From NCBI GenBank assembly GCA_049999765.1, contig JBNGIQ010009280.1, positions 108,982 to 172,981 on the forward strand: a stretch of DNA of 64,000 bases, read 5' to 3'. The position numbers were made by a program, and so were the translations under genes. The notes under the pieces were generated by a model. It made no database searches and was not told the origin of the DNA. It worked only from the letters and a program-made list of their open reading frames with translations. The DNA is from Phaeoceros laevis (lineage: Eukaryota > Anthocerotophyta > Anthocerotopsida > Notothyladales). This document shows positions 42,415 to 53,870 of the stretch, in pieces. Every line of letters starts with the position of its first letter. Position 1 is the stretch's first letter.

Positions 42415-42643
42415 TAGCGTAGGATCAAAGGACTTAGCGTAGGAAAGAAGTCAGAATAGATTGATTACACAATGTGCATGTGTGAGGCCTTTTAAGGCCG
42501 TGTCCCATGAACCTGTACGACGGTTGACGGGTGGCGCTTCATTAGGGCACCGTTTGTGCCCGTACGTATCTAAGTACGTATGCCATAACCTAAACTATAC
42601 TTAACGTGGGAAGCAGGCTAGTCTAGGGCACCGTTTTACGCTA
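42415..42643 (-). repeat. Copia-4 5' LTR
   Basis: 229-bp partner of 35544-35774, followed by the target duplication aggct (42644-42648). Confidence 0.95.
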
Positions 42644-42648
42644 AGGCT

Positions 42649-44540
42649 CATATGAGAAAGGAGCGTAACGTGAGCAAAGTCGTGACTACAGAAGGACGTG
42701 ACTGAACAGTGACTGAATAGTGACTGAACAGTGACTGAACAGCAATAGGTACGCAAAAGAGCATTTTTGAAGCATTTTTGAAGACATTTGTCTTTATGGA
42801 GACAGTAAAAATATTCAAACTTAGTATCCCATGTCATTGTGGGGCTAGAGGGTTGCTGCAATAGTGGCACGATCCACGTTGTTGCAAGTTCAAGCCACTT
42901 TGGTGTGCATAGATGAACCATGCTAGCATTCTGTCCTAAGCAGCTATCTAACAAGGTAGACAACAACATTTAGGGCAGCTTGTTGTGTATAGGGCATGTT
43001 GCCAAGACAAAGCTCACCACGCTTGCTCAACAACAGCAAAAACATCAAGCATGCATTTGCTAGGTGAGAGCAAAGCTCCGGCCTCCCTTCATCAATACCA
43101 AAAGGCTTTCATCGACTAGGTTTCTAGCAGGCATTGGTAGACCTGGCTCCTGCAAGACTGTTGTACTTCCAGAAAATTTTGGAGAGAATCGAAAACGCAA
43201 CAAGCATGTTTCAGGATTCTTCAGCAGCAGGGACGGGGATTAGAGGCACCTAGTGCCAAAGGTCCGAGTCTCGAACATGTTTTAGGGACAACTTGTGTCC
43301 AAGAAGCCATGAAGTGTGTTGAAGAAGTGTCGGCCAGCCCAAGCATCCAGGTATGATGGCCACCATTCAGTCCTTGATCGAAATGTTAGAGACTAGTTCA
43401 TGACAAAGTGCTAACAACATTACTGTGCAGCATGAATTTGGCAACACGGCCTTACAATAACGAATGATAGCAAGAGAAACTGGAAATGGGGCCACTAAAA
43501 CAAAAATGTTTCTGAATGCACAAGTCAAAACAAAGGTACAGAAGAGAGCACCTGTTGGGTCATGGTGACCACAGCTCTAGAACACAACTCACAAAAATTC
43601 TAACTGCTCAGATGTAGCAATTGTGTCCAGCACTCAAAGACTCAGAATGAAATTTTTTCTGTGCAGCAGGGGACAAAAACGTATGGGCAAAGGAGCAGGG
43701 CAAGGAGGGGAGCAAGGGCAGAAGGGTGGAACAGGAAAGTGTGGCAGGAACAGGAGATTGAGACATGAAGATGAGACACCGGTCTCGAGCTGAGGGCTTT
43801 AAAATGGGGGAGCTTAGTGCTAGAAAGAATCGCAAAATGTTGGGTTGTAAGTGGCGGCTTGTAGCTTTTCTCACTCATCATGAATGAGTATCATCCCGCC
43901 AAGCTTAAAACAACTGTTTTTGGGCCTTGTAAGATTTCAGAGTCTCAAGGACGCTTGGCCTACTACTCGGGTAGAGTGCGAGCATTAATGGAGTCGATGA
44001 CTTAACAGGACAGGTTAAACAAGGTCTCCTATCAAACAGGTTCTCCGATAGGTCGCTAGGGCTTTGGTGCAAAAAAATGCCTTCGTAAAAAAAAAGAGCT
44101 CGAAATAACGCTTTTTCAGAAAACACACGCTGATTCGTGGGTTCGCATTTGGTACTTAATAAAAAAAACGTGAAAATAGGAGCGCAGCACCTCCTCGGGT
44201 CACAATGCACTTCGTTACTTCATAAAAAACGGTCAAATAAAGAGTTACACAATCGATTGCCTCACAACAATGCTACCGACACATACTGGAAAAGTCCTCA
44301 AAGATACAAACAATGACTACCGGATAGCACAGGCCGTCCGGTGCCTACCATGCCTACAGACTTGCTATTTCTGAATGCCAAAGCCACCAGCACAGGTCGT
44401 CCGGTGCCTACCCTGCGTGTTGCCTTACTGTTCGTAAGTATCACCCACTGCCAGTGTCAAGAGTGCAGTCGGGCGCCCTCTCACCATCCTCGACCATGTT
44501 ATCAGTATGCGATGGCACGCCCCCAGGCAGACTCTCCGCA
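42649..44540. other. Non-coding stretch right of Copia-4
   Basis: No domain is recognised on either strand. A 4 x 11-bp tandem repeat lies at 42698-42741, and a string ending CGTCCGGTGCCTACC occurs twice (about 44329-44350 and 44393-44413). The remainder looks like decayed intergenic or repeat sequence. Confidence 0.5.
42698..42741 (+). repeat. Four 11-bp tandem units
   Basis: GTGACTGAACA four times, with one C-to-T change in the second unit. It lies 50 bp outside Copia-4. Confidence 0.9.
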
Positions 44541-44554
44541 ACCAGAGGCTCTGC

Positions 44555-45202
44555 CTAGCATGCATCCATGTCTTGGTAAGAATCAGGGACCACCTCCACA
44601 TCTGCAAAATTCCCTCCAGCACCTGCAGCCACAGTTTTTTTGACAACATCTGCTGCAGCTCGTTTTGCAGCAGCATTTCCAGCAGCAAACTTCAGACTAC
44701 CTACCACACCACCACCTGAAGCCGCAGCCTTCAGCTTCGCATTGAGGTTGGTGAAGGACCTGCGCCCACCTGCAAATGTATTGACCATAGGCTCCTTCCG
44801 TGAAAACTTTCCATCCCCAACTCCTCCAGCCTCCCCTACTTCCTGCTCTTCATCTGGCAGAAACTCCAAAGAGTTCATGCGAAACTCCATGTATTGTGTG
44901 CATCTTGGGTCCACCTCAACAGTAGTGACATGCCGGGCTAGTGAGGTTGCACCAACCTTTGTGGATCCCGAGCTTGCACATCGATCTAGGACCCAATCAC
45001 CTTCCTCGGTAAACAGTGATATCAACTTCTTCATCAAGCGCACAGGCTTCTGATACGGTGAAACCACCATGCCGTCCGCAGTGTTGTAGCAAAGCTTCAT
45101 CTCAACAGCCGGTTCTCTAAAAACGTTGGTCACACCCACCGATGTCCCAGCAACACATGTTCCTGCACCAAAGGTTAGAGGCAGTGGCACACAACCAGGC
45201 AC
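44555..45202 (-). pseudogene. DNA N4/N6-methyltransferase-like fragment
   Basis: A 215-codon open frame without an ATG at its 5' end. Residues about 50-112 fit the C-terminal part of N4-cytosine/N6-adenine DNA methyltransferases: YQKPVRLMKKLISLFTEEGD, then WVLDRCASSGSTKVGA where the family has a D-P-F-x-G-x-G-T cofactor loop, then HVTTVEVDPRC. Several loop residues differ from the consensus (Arg for Pro, Ser for Gly), so catalysis is doubtful. The C-terminal half is Ala/Gly/Lys-rich low complexity. No catalytic D/N-PPY motif is seen. It may be a fragment of a host gene or of a mobile-element cargo. It lies head to head with a SET-like fragment. Confidence 0.5.
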
Positions 45203-45225
45203 TTTAGCTCATCGATTGCTTGCAG

Positions 45226-45563
45226 TCAAGAGATTCAGCTTGTCCATGAATAATGTTGCAAGACAGGATGCCAAGAGGGCAGGAAAGCCCTTACGAGCAC
45301 CCTTAACAATAGATGGAGATGTATGTTATGGGAATGTAGCTGGTTATATCAATAGCTCTAAGGGTTTGGGGTCTCCATACGAAAGCTGTCAATGGGAGGA
45401 GTGGTTTGGAGGACTCAAAAGGTTGCATGGGTCAATTGATGCCTTTGTTATGACCCTAGCATTGAAGACTATTCAAGTGAATGAAGAGTTGTATGCAGGT
45501 TATGGTTTCCATACAGAGGAGGAATTAGCTGCTGCTACAGCCAGAAGGCAAACTGGTGGTTGA
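45226..45563 (+). pseudogene. SET-domain-like C-terminal fragment
   Basis: The frame follows an AG acceptor-like site (TTGCAG, ending 45225) and ends at a stop at 45563. It shows GNVAGYINSS, resembling the SET-domain G-N-x-x-x-x-I-N-H motif, and after an insert VNEELYAGYGF, resembling the E-E-L-x-x-x-Y-G closing motif. In active SET proteins these form the AdoMet site and the catalytic Tyr pocket. Here the His of NHS is Ser. The N-terminal part of the domain is missing, so it is probably one exon or a captured fragment. The assignment rests on two short motifs. Confidence 0.4.
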
Positions 45564-46160
45564 TGAGCTGTGTTTAGTGTTTGTGCACTTCTCTAGTCAT
45601 GCCTCATTTATTTATTCAACACTCGAGTTATGCTTAGTGTCCACAGCTCAGTCCCAGACATATGTAGGAAGTCTATCAAGTATCTATGTAGGATAAAGTA
45701 GCAACAGATAAGGCTATCTCTTTATTTAGCACGTGTAGCATGCTTAGTATTAGAACTTCAGTCTCAAGCTTATGTAGTGAGCCTCTATGTATAGTAGGAA
45801 GCACTCCGGTAGGAAAGAGAGATTTGGATGTCCACCTAACGAACTTGAAGCAAAAATCGAGTAGCAATCTTTTGCAAGTACACTAACTATGCCTTCACGA
45901 TCAGATCAATGAGTATCTCAGGAAAAATGGAAGATATAAACCACCAGACGAGCATAGTACCTCAGAGGAATCTCAGATGAATCCGCAGAACTTCAGCAGC
46001 AAGTTAGACAAGTCAACACTTGCCAAATTTTCAGGCTAGCTGTAGCAAGCTGTGGCAATATGTGGTAAAATGTAGCTATGTATTGGCAAAGTGTGGCTTG
46101 ATGTGGTTAAAGCTGTTTTATGTGGAGATTGTTACACTTCAATTTAATAGCGATTCAATT
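45564..46160. other. Spacer before the CACTA transposase, no gene seen
   Basis: AT-rich sequence with short diverged repeats (TTAGTGT.. and TGTGGCAAT/TGTGGTAAA strings). No coding frame with support and no clear CACTA terminus could be found. Confidence 0.45.
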
Positions 46161-46165
46161 TGCAG

Positions 46166-48160
46166 ATGGAGGATGGCGAGGCAGAAGCAGGCCCGGTTCA
46201 GGATGGGCAGGCAGAGGCAGGCCCGGTTTTTAGTGCTACACGAAAAGCTGCTGCCAAAGGGCAATTGCATGCCAAAATCTAGAGACGAGGCCAGGAAGAT
46301 CCTTTCTGCTCTAACTGTGGACTATGAGACCAGCCATGTCTGTGTCAATGACTGTATCCTGTACAGAGATGAATTTGCGCACTTGGATGTCTGTCCTAAT
46401 GTGTGTATGCAAGCAGAAGCGGTATCGAAGTGACACAAAGGGTAAGAAGGTGCCCAGGAAGGTAATGAGGTATTTCCCTTTGATCACCAGGATTCAAAGG
46501 ATGTTTAGGTGTAAAGACTTGGCAGGAATGCTGCGATGGCATGCTAGTTCCAAAAGCAGTGATGGGGTCATGCGCGTGCCAGCAGACTCGCGAGCCTGGA
46601 AACACATTGATAGTTTGTTCCCGGAGTTTGCAAATGAGGCCAGAAATCTTAGGTTTGGTTTAGCCACGGATGGAGTGAGCGCTTATGGGATACAATCAAC
46701 TTCCCACAGTATATGGCCTATTCTGCTGATCAATTATAACATGCCTTCTTGGGAAGCTATCAAGAAAGGTCATATATTGCTATCGACCATCATACTCGGC
46801 CCAAAGCAGGTGAAGAACTTTGATGTCTACTTAGGGCCTCTGATCAAGGAACTGAAGACCCTATGGGCTGATGGGACCTCTATATTGGATGCATCCTATC
46901 CTGCAGGGGACCCCAAAAGGTACGCCAAAGTCAAAGCTATGATCCAGTGGACTATGCATGACTTTCCAGGGTACGCAGTATGTTCAGGTTTGCAGCTAAA
47001 GGGTATCGAGCTTGTCCCATTTGTTGGGACAAGCTAGATGCAAGGTTATTAAGGATATTGGACAAAATGGTCTACGAGGGCCACAAAAAATTCTTGCCTA
47101 TGGACCACCCATACCGGATACAAGAAAGGGACAAGTTCAATGGTAAAGAGGAAGTGAGGCCCCCTCCACCTGCAGCAACTGTAGGGGATGTGATTTGTGA
47201 AACTGAAACCTTTTTGGCAGCATCACCAAGGTCAAAACAAGATACAAAAATGTGAGGAGTTCGACGGTATTCAATCTTGTATGAACTGCCATACTGGGAT
47301 AAGCTTCTAGTATGACACTTGCTTGATGTGATGCACATAGAAAAGAATGTATCGCAACACATCTTGGACCACATCACAGGTGCAAAAGATTCCTTGGCAA
47401 GCCGACGGGACCTCAAACTTGTGGGTAGCAAGCCAGCATTATGGGCAGCAGAAGATGGGTCCTTTACTCCAACAGCACCCTACATACTGTCAAGAGGAGG
47501 TATAGCACAAATGAAAGAAAATATTTGTGCTCTGAGGACTCCTACTGGATGGGGTGCACAGTCGGGAAAATGTTTCAGAGGGAAGAAAATCTGTGGCCTC
47601 AAAACTCATGACCATCATAATCTGCTGCACACTGTTTATCTAATTGCACTACGCAGCACAGACCTTGCACCCACTGTTTTGGAGGTTATCAATGAGTTAG
47701 CAGAATTGTTCAGATGGATCTGCTCCAAGGAGATCAAGACGGATGAGATTCTTGCAATGAGGTTAAAAGCTCAAGTCATTGTATGTAAGCTAGAAATGGA
47801 GTTTCCTACTAGTTTCATGTCTATGCAAGTGCATTTAGTGATTCACCTTGTGGATGAAATTGATATGTGTGGTCCTGTCCACTATCGCTGGATGTATTGG
47901 TTAGAAAGACACATGAAAGTACTCAAGAATCTGGTTAGACAGCAGGCAAGGCCTGAAGGAAGTACGTCAGAGGGGGTCCTTGTGCAAGGGACATTATATT
48001 ACTGTGCTGAGTATGTAAGAAAATTGGATCCATCTGCCCCAGCCATGTGGACCAACATTCAAATCGCCAAGGAGGCTGGCATTGTTGTGGAAAGTTCTAA
48101 ACAGGTGGTTTTAACTGAACTAGAAAGAAATGTGTATGGTGCACAACTTTCTGCGATGTA
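46166..48160 (+). pseudogene. CACTA (En/Spm) transposase, tnp2 type
   Basis: The protein would cut and join ends of CACTA DNA transposons. Landmarks in order: the Cys-rich start (VNDCILYRDEFAHLDVCP), KVPRKVMRYFPLITRIQRMF, LRWHASSKS, RVPADSRAWKHIDSLFPEFA, LRFGLATDGVSAYG, WPILLINYNMPSW, GPKQVKNFDVYLGPLI and, past the frameshifts, HLLDVMHIEKNVSQHILDH, LKTHDHHNLLHTVYLIALR, and HYRWMYWLERHMKVLKNLV followed by RQQARPEGSTSEG. These are the hallmarks of the transposase_21/tnp2 family. Frame breaks lie near 46430, 47005, 47252 and 47315, so it is not functional. Part of the mismatch could be introns, but frameshifts inside conserved blocks argue for decay. TIRs (CACTA...) were not found. Confidence 0.9.
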
Positions 48161-48480
48161 ACACAGTTGCCATGGAAGGGTGGATGGCAAAGCATGCAAC
48201 TTGTATTAAGAACAGGGAAAAAGAGCGAAGGAACTTTCGCTTGAGGCATCCCCATTGGACAGTGCAGTTTCCAGAGAACCTGGCCCCAATGAGCTCTGAT
48301 TTCAAAGTATGGATTACAGTAGAGTTTAAGAGATTGAACTTGCATGGACAATGTGTTGAGATAACGGAGGAAGCTTTGCAGATTGTTCAGGGGCCAACAT
48401 GGGATGCCAAAAGGTATTCCTCATTCTGGTCCGAGGAGTCACATTATCCGAGTCGTATAGAAACGGCTGACTCCCCTTTA
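48161..48480 (+). pseudogene. Continuation of the CACTA transposase C-terminal region
   Basis: The frame continues after the stop at 48161 in another phase (MEGWMAKHATCIKNREKERR; FKVWITVEFKRLNLHG). It has the size and position expected for the C-terminal part or second ORF of a CACTA element. No independent domain is recognised, so assignment is by position. Confidence 0.4.
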
Positions 48481-48716
48481 TAAATGGAAGTTCAGCTATA
48501 GGCATATGCGGGCGCTTTGTGAATCAGCAGTGACAGATGATGTAGCCAGAATCATTTGCCTGCCTACAGAACGTGATACTCCCTTAAGTCCACAAGGGCT
48601 ACGGGAACTTGTTTTGAATGACAGATTCTAGCAGATTTTGTGCTTGGCTTTTGCTGAATGCGTCCTAGGATGTGCTCGAGGTCTGTCAGCCTTTAGTGCC
48701 TGAGCTTGAGCTATAG

Positions 48717-48783
48717 GTAAGTGTGGACGCGCTGTCAATATATCAGTTATATTAGATGTAGCAAAATTTTTTTTAAGTTGTAG
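48717..48783 (+). other. Candidate short intron (67 bp, GT-AG)
   Basis: GTAAGTGT at the 5' side and a T-rich tract ending TTGTAG at the 3' side bound a 67-bp stretch, much like the introns at 49304-49383 and in the RNase H-like gene downstream. The exon frames on both sides were not identified. Confidence 0.3.
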
Positions 48784-49139
48784 ATGGAATGCGGAATCGT
48801 CTGCAATGTCGGCAGAACAGGCTACCTCATGAGGTACTCAGATGAATCTGAGGCTACAGCCAGCCCTTGTATGAGGGGACAATGATTATGATGTATTCTG
48901 GAGTATTCCCTATACTTTCCTGGCAGGGCAGTTAAGGGAATGGCAAAGCCTTAGCCACCAGATTCCGTCATAGAAATAGGGATTGTGGTCATAACAATGA
49001 ATTGTGGTATATATGAATTTGCAGGTGGGAAGTGAAAATCGATGGGGGCAAAGCATAGATATGGTATGTGGGCAACTGCATTGGTACATAGTTGACTAGG
49101 TATATAGGAGGAAGAGGGATTGATATCATGTTCTGTATT

Positions 49140-49930
49140 TGAGCCTTCAGCCAGGTAGTGGGAGCTCCCGTGGGCATAATATAAATCAGGCCGAGAGTTT
49201 AGGTACAAGAGAAATTTGTGTTCTGGAGTTTGATGGCTCAAGTCATGGAGTACCCAGAATAGGCGGAGCTGGCTGTATTCTATATAACGAGAAAAATGAG
49301 ATTGTAAGTTGTGGTGCATATTCCGGGAGGTTGGTAGAATGGTATATTTAAAGAGAGTACTAATTACTGTGTATTATTCCTAGGTATACGAGGTGCGAGT
49401 CGGGCTAGGTGAGGTTAGCGACAATGCAGCCGAGTATCTGGCTCTGATACATGGTATGAGGACAGCTTTACATCTGGGAATGAATCGCTTACAGGCTAGA
49501 GGCGACTCATCGGTGGTTGTGAGTCAGGTAATGTGGTGTTTAAGAGATGGAAAAGCAGATTTGTCTTAAGTGTAATGAGAGGGTCGTGAGCTGGCTGCAT
49601 CAATGACGGTATATGTGCGTGGCCATGATGTGGTAGGTTGGTGGCAACATGGTTGTGGGGCCTGAGCTAAACGTTTTTCACAGGGAAGTGATCTTATTAT
49701 CTAGCGGATTCGAGGTGTTTGAGATTTGCGAAATTGATAGGGTAAGAAATGTGTATGGGAACATATGATTAGAGTGTATTGGGTAATTGGTAGCATGTGG
49801 CATGAGCAGTTGGTATTTGCTAATTGTGTGTGTAATTTTGTGATAGTTGGAGAATGAGCTTGCTGACAAAGCGGCAGTGGAGGCTGTGTTGTATCCAGGC
49901 ATGGGAATATTCATGCAAGGTTGGTGGTGA
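49140..49930 (+). CDS. RNase H-like protein gene with short introns (RVT_3 type)
   Basis: Exon blocks on the plus strand spell a type-I RNase H fold: VLEFDGSSHG..GGAGCILYN (ending 49303); after an 80-bp GT-AG intron (49304-49383, donor GTAAGT), VYEVRVGLGEVSDNAAEYLA followed by LIHGMRTALHLGM and GDSSVVVSQ (49384-49527); then a block near 49684-49741 (FEVFEICEIDR); and after another GT-AG intron, ENELADKAAVEA from 49847 to a stop at 49930. The acidic residues (D of FDGSS, E of AEY, D of GDS, D of LAD) sit where the RNase H catalytic residues lie. The joint between the second and third blocks is not in frame as drawn, so a small exon is missing or the gene is damaged. The 5' start is unknown. 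It may be a host gene or belong to a mobile element. Confidence 0.6.
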
Positions 49931-50233
49931 TATGAATCGAGATGTCGTTGTGAGATACTAAGACGATTGGTGTTGCAGTATGTAATTTTATAAGCGAGTT
50001 CCCATAACTGGTATACAGGAAGATTGTAATCCTGGTACGTACTGAAATGAGGAGTAGAGTATGTACTCTTAATTTTTATCTAATTCAGTAAGTGTCTTAA
50101 TTTGGGTGATCACATCCATGAATGGCATGTTGCCCTGGAAGACTGCGACTTGTAAAAGCCGTAGAAATTCTTGAAGAAAAAGGGCTATATCCGCCTTTCC
50201 TTGTGGATTATGGCATCCCCATAAGAATGGATG

Positions 50234-51468
50234 TCAGTCTCTCCACTGTCGGAACTGCTGCTGGAAGTCTTCTAGTCCACTGAATCTGAAGCTGGGAGGC
50301 TCGATGTGTACTGTGGCTGGCCAATGTTGTTGGTTTGGGGTATCTTCAGTCAGTTTAGCCAATTCATCAATGTCAAGAATTGAGACAGTTGGAACTGCAG
50401 TGGGAGTGGTGTTGCCTTGAGCGACAGTTGGCTGTACTGGTGGTTGGTCGTTGTCAAATGTTGGCCTAGCCATAGAGTGCGTTGGTGAAGATAAATGTTG
50501 TGTAGTACTGGCTGCAAGAGTAAGGAAGTAAGCTGTTGAGCATTCAGAAAAGTATGATGAGTGAGCATAGGTGAGGCAAGTTTGACTATGATCGGTGTAT
50601 GGAGAGAAAGGTAGCTGTACCCTGGTTGAACGAACTGGATGGAGTAGGAGCTGGTGCTGTGTGTTGATGAGTTTTGATAGAGTGTAGGTTTGAAGTTGGA
50701 TGTGTGGACGTCGGAGCTGGGTGGCGTAGTGTGGTAGCTGTAGGAATAGAACAGGTGCAGGTTATTTGTAATAATGGGCGGAGCAATGAAGTTTTGGCAT
50801 ATAACTGGCAAACATGCGAGGACATAAACTTGAATGAGTAGAGATGGTGGCAGAGTACGAGTGCGCAGTTACATACCTGTATATGCGTGATTGGTAGATG
50901 GGCTGTGTTGCATAGCGGTGTTTGACAGTGATGGGCTTTGCCGCAGATGTATGTGGGAAGAATGGGGTGTGGTGGGAGTGTGGGCTGGATAACTAGCAAG
51001 TTGTGAACAGGTAGATCATAGCATATGCCTGGTGTTAGGGAGGAGTGGCTGGACAATTTTGATGTGCGGGACACGATATGGTTGTGCAGGCAGCGAGGAT
51101 TGGGGTGGTAAGTAAGCATGGATGTGGTGGGAAGACGGACCGTTGGCAAACGAAGTAGGCCTGGGCGACGCTATTGGGCTGGGCGGTTGGCGGTACAGGG
51201 TGGAGGGAGTGGATGTTGAGATTGAAGGTGTTAGGGGTGTATATGTAGGATGGACAGGTTGGAATTGTGGGGACTGTTGTGTTTGCGTACGAGGATTTGT
51301 GGGAAAGTATGTAGGAGGTCGAAATACGGACGGGCAACTGGGTAGACAAGACGGCGATGGGTCGGGGAGGGCTGATCTTCGAAAATGGACTTGCCGCGGT
51401 CTATGGCTGGGTGATGCTGTGGTGGAGGGAATGGAGAAGTGACGGTAGTGGTGGTGTTCCGACTGCAT
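50234..51468 (-). CDS. Possible Pro/Thr/Ser-rich spliced gene (uncertain)
   Basis: Minus-strand frames start at ATG 51468 (MQSEHHHYRHFS) and at ATG 50473, the latter ending QQQFRQWRD and stop at 50234. A good GT-AG pair (GTATGT at 50876, CTACAG at 50738) lies between. Composition is low complexity (Pro, Thr, Ser, His), partly a by-product of the strong G richness of the plus strand in this region. The last exon (SILDIDELAKLTEDTPNQ) is more protein-like. No family is recognised; the whole model is tentative. Confidence 0.22.
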
Positions 51469-51977
51469 GAAAGTGGAATGGACGGGCGTGAAGTAGGCTG
51501 GGATCCTCTATTTATGGAATGTGGCGGGGTAGTGAAAATAAGTGGTATGGCTTGGTGTAGGAGCTGGGCTAATGAGCGCAGTGATCATTATGTTTGAGAA
51601 CTGGTTGTAAAGAGCGTGTGACGGGTAGAGTGTGGTATTGCCAAAAAATATACTGGGTTTGTAAGCGGGCTATGGTGTAAAACGATACATAGCAAGACAA
51701 AATAAAGCGCATTATTGTAAGCGTAATATGTGCGAATGAAGTCAATCCGTAGGTGGTTGGGATGTACGGAAGACAATTAAGTCGGCTGTAACTTGGAACA
51801 AACGTTCTGGAGTGCGCGCCACTTTGCCAAGAGCCCAAACGTTGATGTCACATACGCTAAAGGCCGCATGACATGGCAAGTGTATGCGCAAAGCCGCATA
51901 CCCATGTACTCGCAAACCGGTCTTGGTAGTAGGCATCGTCACCTTCTTTTTTGCAGTATTGCCTTCGGCGATTGTCT

Positions 51978-52150
51978 GTGGATCTCGTACAATTCAACGA
52001 GCGACAAGAAGGAATATATAAACGCCTTCTGCACTTTAGGCCGGGACAGCGAGGTAGACGAGCTCAGTCGTTTTGTTTTTAATTGCAACTGTTCTTCATT
52101 CGTAAGCTGCCAGTTTGGATGTTGGATGATTGCAGTGACATCGTGAAGCA
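51978..52150. repeat. Diverged duplicated segment, copy 1
   Basis: Shares an ordered series of strings with 52261-52411: GTGGATC.CG, ACAA.AAGGAA.ATATAAACGC, CGGTTTTGTTTTTAATT-like and ATCGTGAAGCA. It is an old direct duplication about 280 bp apart. On the minus strand both copies code a similar LLHD..TA..QH string, so an exon duplication is possible. Confidence 0.5.
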
Positions 52151-52260
52151 AGTGAACCAGAGTCGTGGTTTGGTGTATGAGGACTTGAAGATCAGGGGAG
52201 TGAAGCATGGGGGACTATCCGTAGGCGGACACCAGCAGCAGCGTCCTCGCGATTCACGAT

Positions 52261-52411
52261 GTGGATCGCGAGCAATACAGCGAGGGACAAAAAGGAAAAT
52301 ATAAACGCATCCTGCAGTGCAGGCCGAGACAATACATCGTGCGGTTTTGTTTTTAATTACGGCAGGAGGTACTAATCTGAGTGTTGGGCGTTTGCAGTTA
52401 AATCGTGAAGC
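52261..52411. repeat. Diverged duplicated segment, copy 2
   Basis: Second copy of 51978-52150, with scattered substitutions and small indels. No gene model could be completed through either copy. Confidence 0.5.
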
Positions 52412-52419
52412 AGGGTGGA

Positions 52420-53870
52420 TGGCGAGGGAGTTGGAGGAAGTTGGAATTCCGTAAGTAGCAGATTTTGAGCATCAATCGTTGACTGTGCTGGGTAGGTAGG
52501 TCGATCAGAGATAATGCACAGGACTTGTAACGATGTAATGACGATGGTGTGATTATGGGTCATGTGACAGTACTGGATCATTGAGAGTGTACCAGGTTTG
52601 ATGAATCGAGCAGTTACATTGGGTTAAGAGCTCATAAAATGGAGAGTGTAGACTAGGAAGGTGTGGCCAGAAGGCGATGAACTGGATACTTTAATAGCGA
52701 GGAAACGGAGGGTCTCTCTCTTGTTTAATAGCTGCATACGTGGTCGGGATGTAGTGGTGACATCAATCTGGTGAGCATGTATGGAAAATGGGGTTTCACT
52801 GCTGAAAATGTACTTGAGGGTGGGCATTTGCATTGGAGTACCACACTATCAAGAAGATTAAGTAGGGATTGCTGAACAGCAATAAGGCAGGAAAAGGCAC
52901 ATGACGCCAGGGATCAAGTAGGTATGCATTAGTGGTGGACATGGAGCATTTAGTGGATAGCTATAGGGGATAGTGTAGCCTCCTTTTGAGGGCAGGCGGG
53001 TAGGGAGCTGTAATGGAGGACTTTGAAAGGGGGTTTGCTGGATGGCGGAATGGTGGGCACGGACCTGATAGGTATGTATTCAATATACGGTGGGTTGGGA
53101 GATGGGTGCCAGAGGTTGGACATCATGGCTTGGATTAGAAGAGAGTGTATATGCATACAATAGAATGTAACGTGCCAAATGTAAGGCTTTCATTCCCAGA
53201 AATCTTACAAGTGTGAAAAATCTTACAAACGGTCTGGCAATTGATAAGATGATGTCTTGATGTTAGCTGACCCTGTGAGCTGAGCATGTGGTTAGCCGAC
53301 ATGGTATGAGAGTTTATGTGACGAGTGGGTGGTTGTGTACTGCAGTGAGTGTTGGAACCTACTGCCGCTTACATGTGGATTATAAACATGAATGCAAACG
53401 TACTTTGCGGCGAGCAATCACAATTGAGCTGTGGTAGTATGTGAGTTCATGGGTTTGACATGGTGCATAATATGGGAGACCTAACATTTTGTAAGGGGTG
53501 AATGACCTATGGGAAGTGTAGGATGTGTGTAGTTAGTTTTACAGCCGCAGCATGCTGGAGGTAGGTGTCTGGCATTCGAGGAAGAGTCAAGGGTGCTGAG
53601 AGTAAGGACACAGAAACTAACAATGATTGTAGGCGGCAGGCAAAGATGCAACCATGTGACGAAGCAGCCAAGGATGCTGAAAGTTACTGTTGGGGTTGGT
53701 AAAGAAATGTGATTGGTTGGGTTATCAGGATAGCAATGGTAATGTGTGGATGGGATGTAAGGTGCATGTGAGTCCCTGAGTTATCAATTGTGGATGAGGT
53801 AGTCACGATAGGGTGAGGGAGAACTGAATGTGTAGGTTTGAAAACCCTGAGTGGTGTGTATTGTTGTAGA
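52420..53870. other. G-rich (plus strand) stretch without a supported gene
   Basis: No frame here has a domain or consistent coding character. It shares the strand bias (G far above C) of the whole 48.7-54.3 kb segment. Confidence 0.45.

Larger units (their letters stand above)
35544..42643 (-). mobile_element. Copia-4: near-intact Ty1/copia element on the minus strand
   Basis: 7100 bp with LTRs of 231 and 229 bp that differ by two substitutions and one 2-bp indel, flanked by aggct. Primer site, three leader ORFs, one continuous gag-pol frame, an antisense ORF and a polypurine tract are all present. LTR ends are TAGCGTA...TACGCTA, a 7-bp perfect inverted pair instead of TG...CA. Gag-pol carries only two nonsense codons. 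This is the youngest copy in the window and the best template for the family. Confidence 0.96.

Noticed and set aside
42415-42660. Solo LTR rather than a complete element
   Set aside because: A matching LTR, primer site, polypurine tract and identical 5-bp target duplications show a full element (35544-42643).
44341-44719. Plus-strand frames of 100 and 70 codons
   Set aside because: They overlap the methyltransferase-like frame on the other strand and show no domain of their own.
44555-45202. Bacterial or phage origin of the methyltransferase-like ORF as an active restriction-modification gene
   Set aside because: No restriction partner, no ATG, degenerate cofactor loop and eukaryotic repeat context.
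50586-51149. Single 187-codon His/Pro/Thr-rich protein on the minus strand
   Set aside because: The composition follows from the G-rich plus strand and it runs through a plausible intron; kept only as part of an uncertain gene model.
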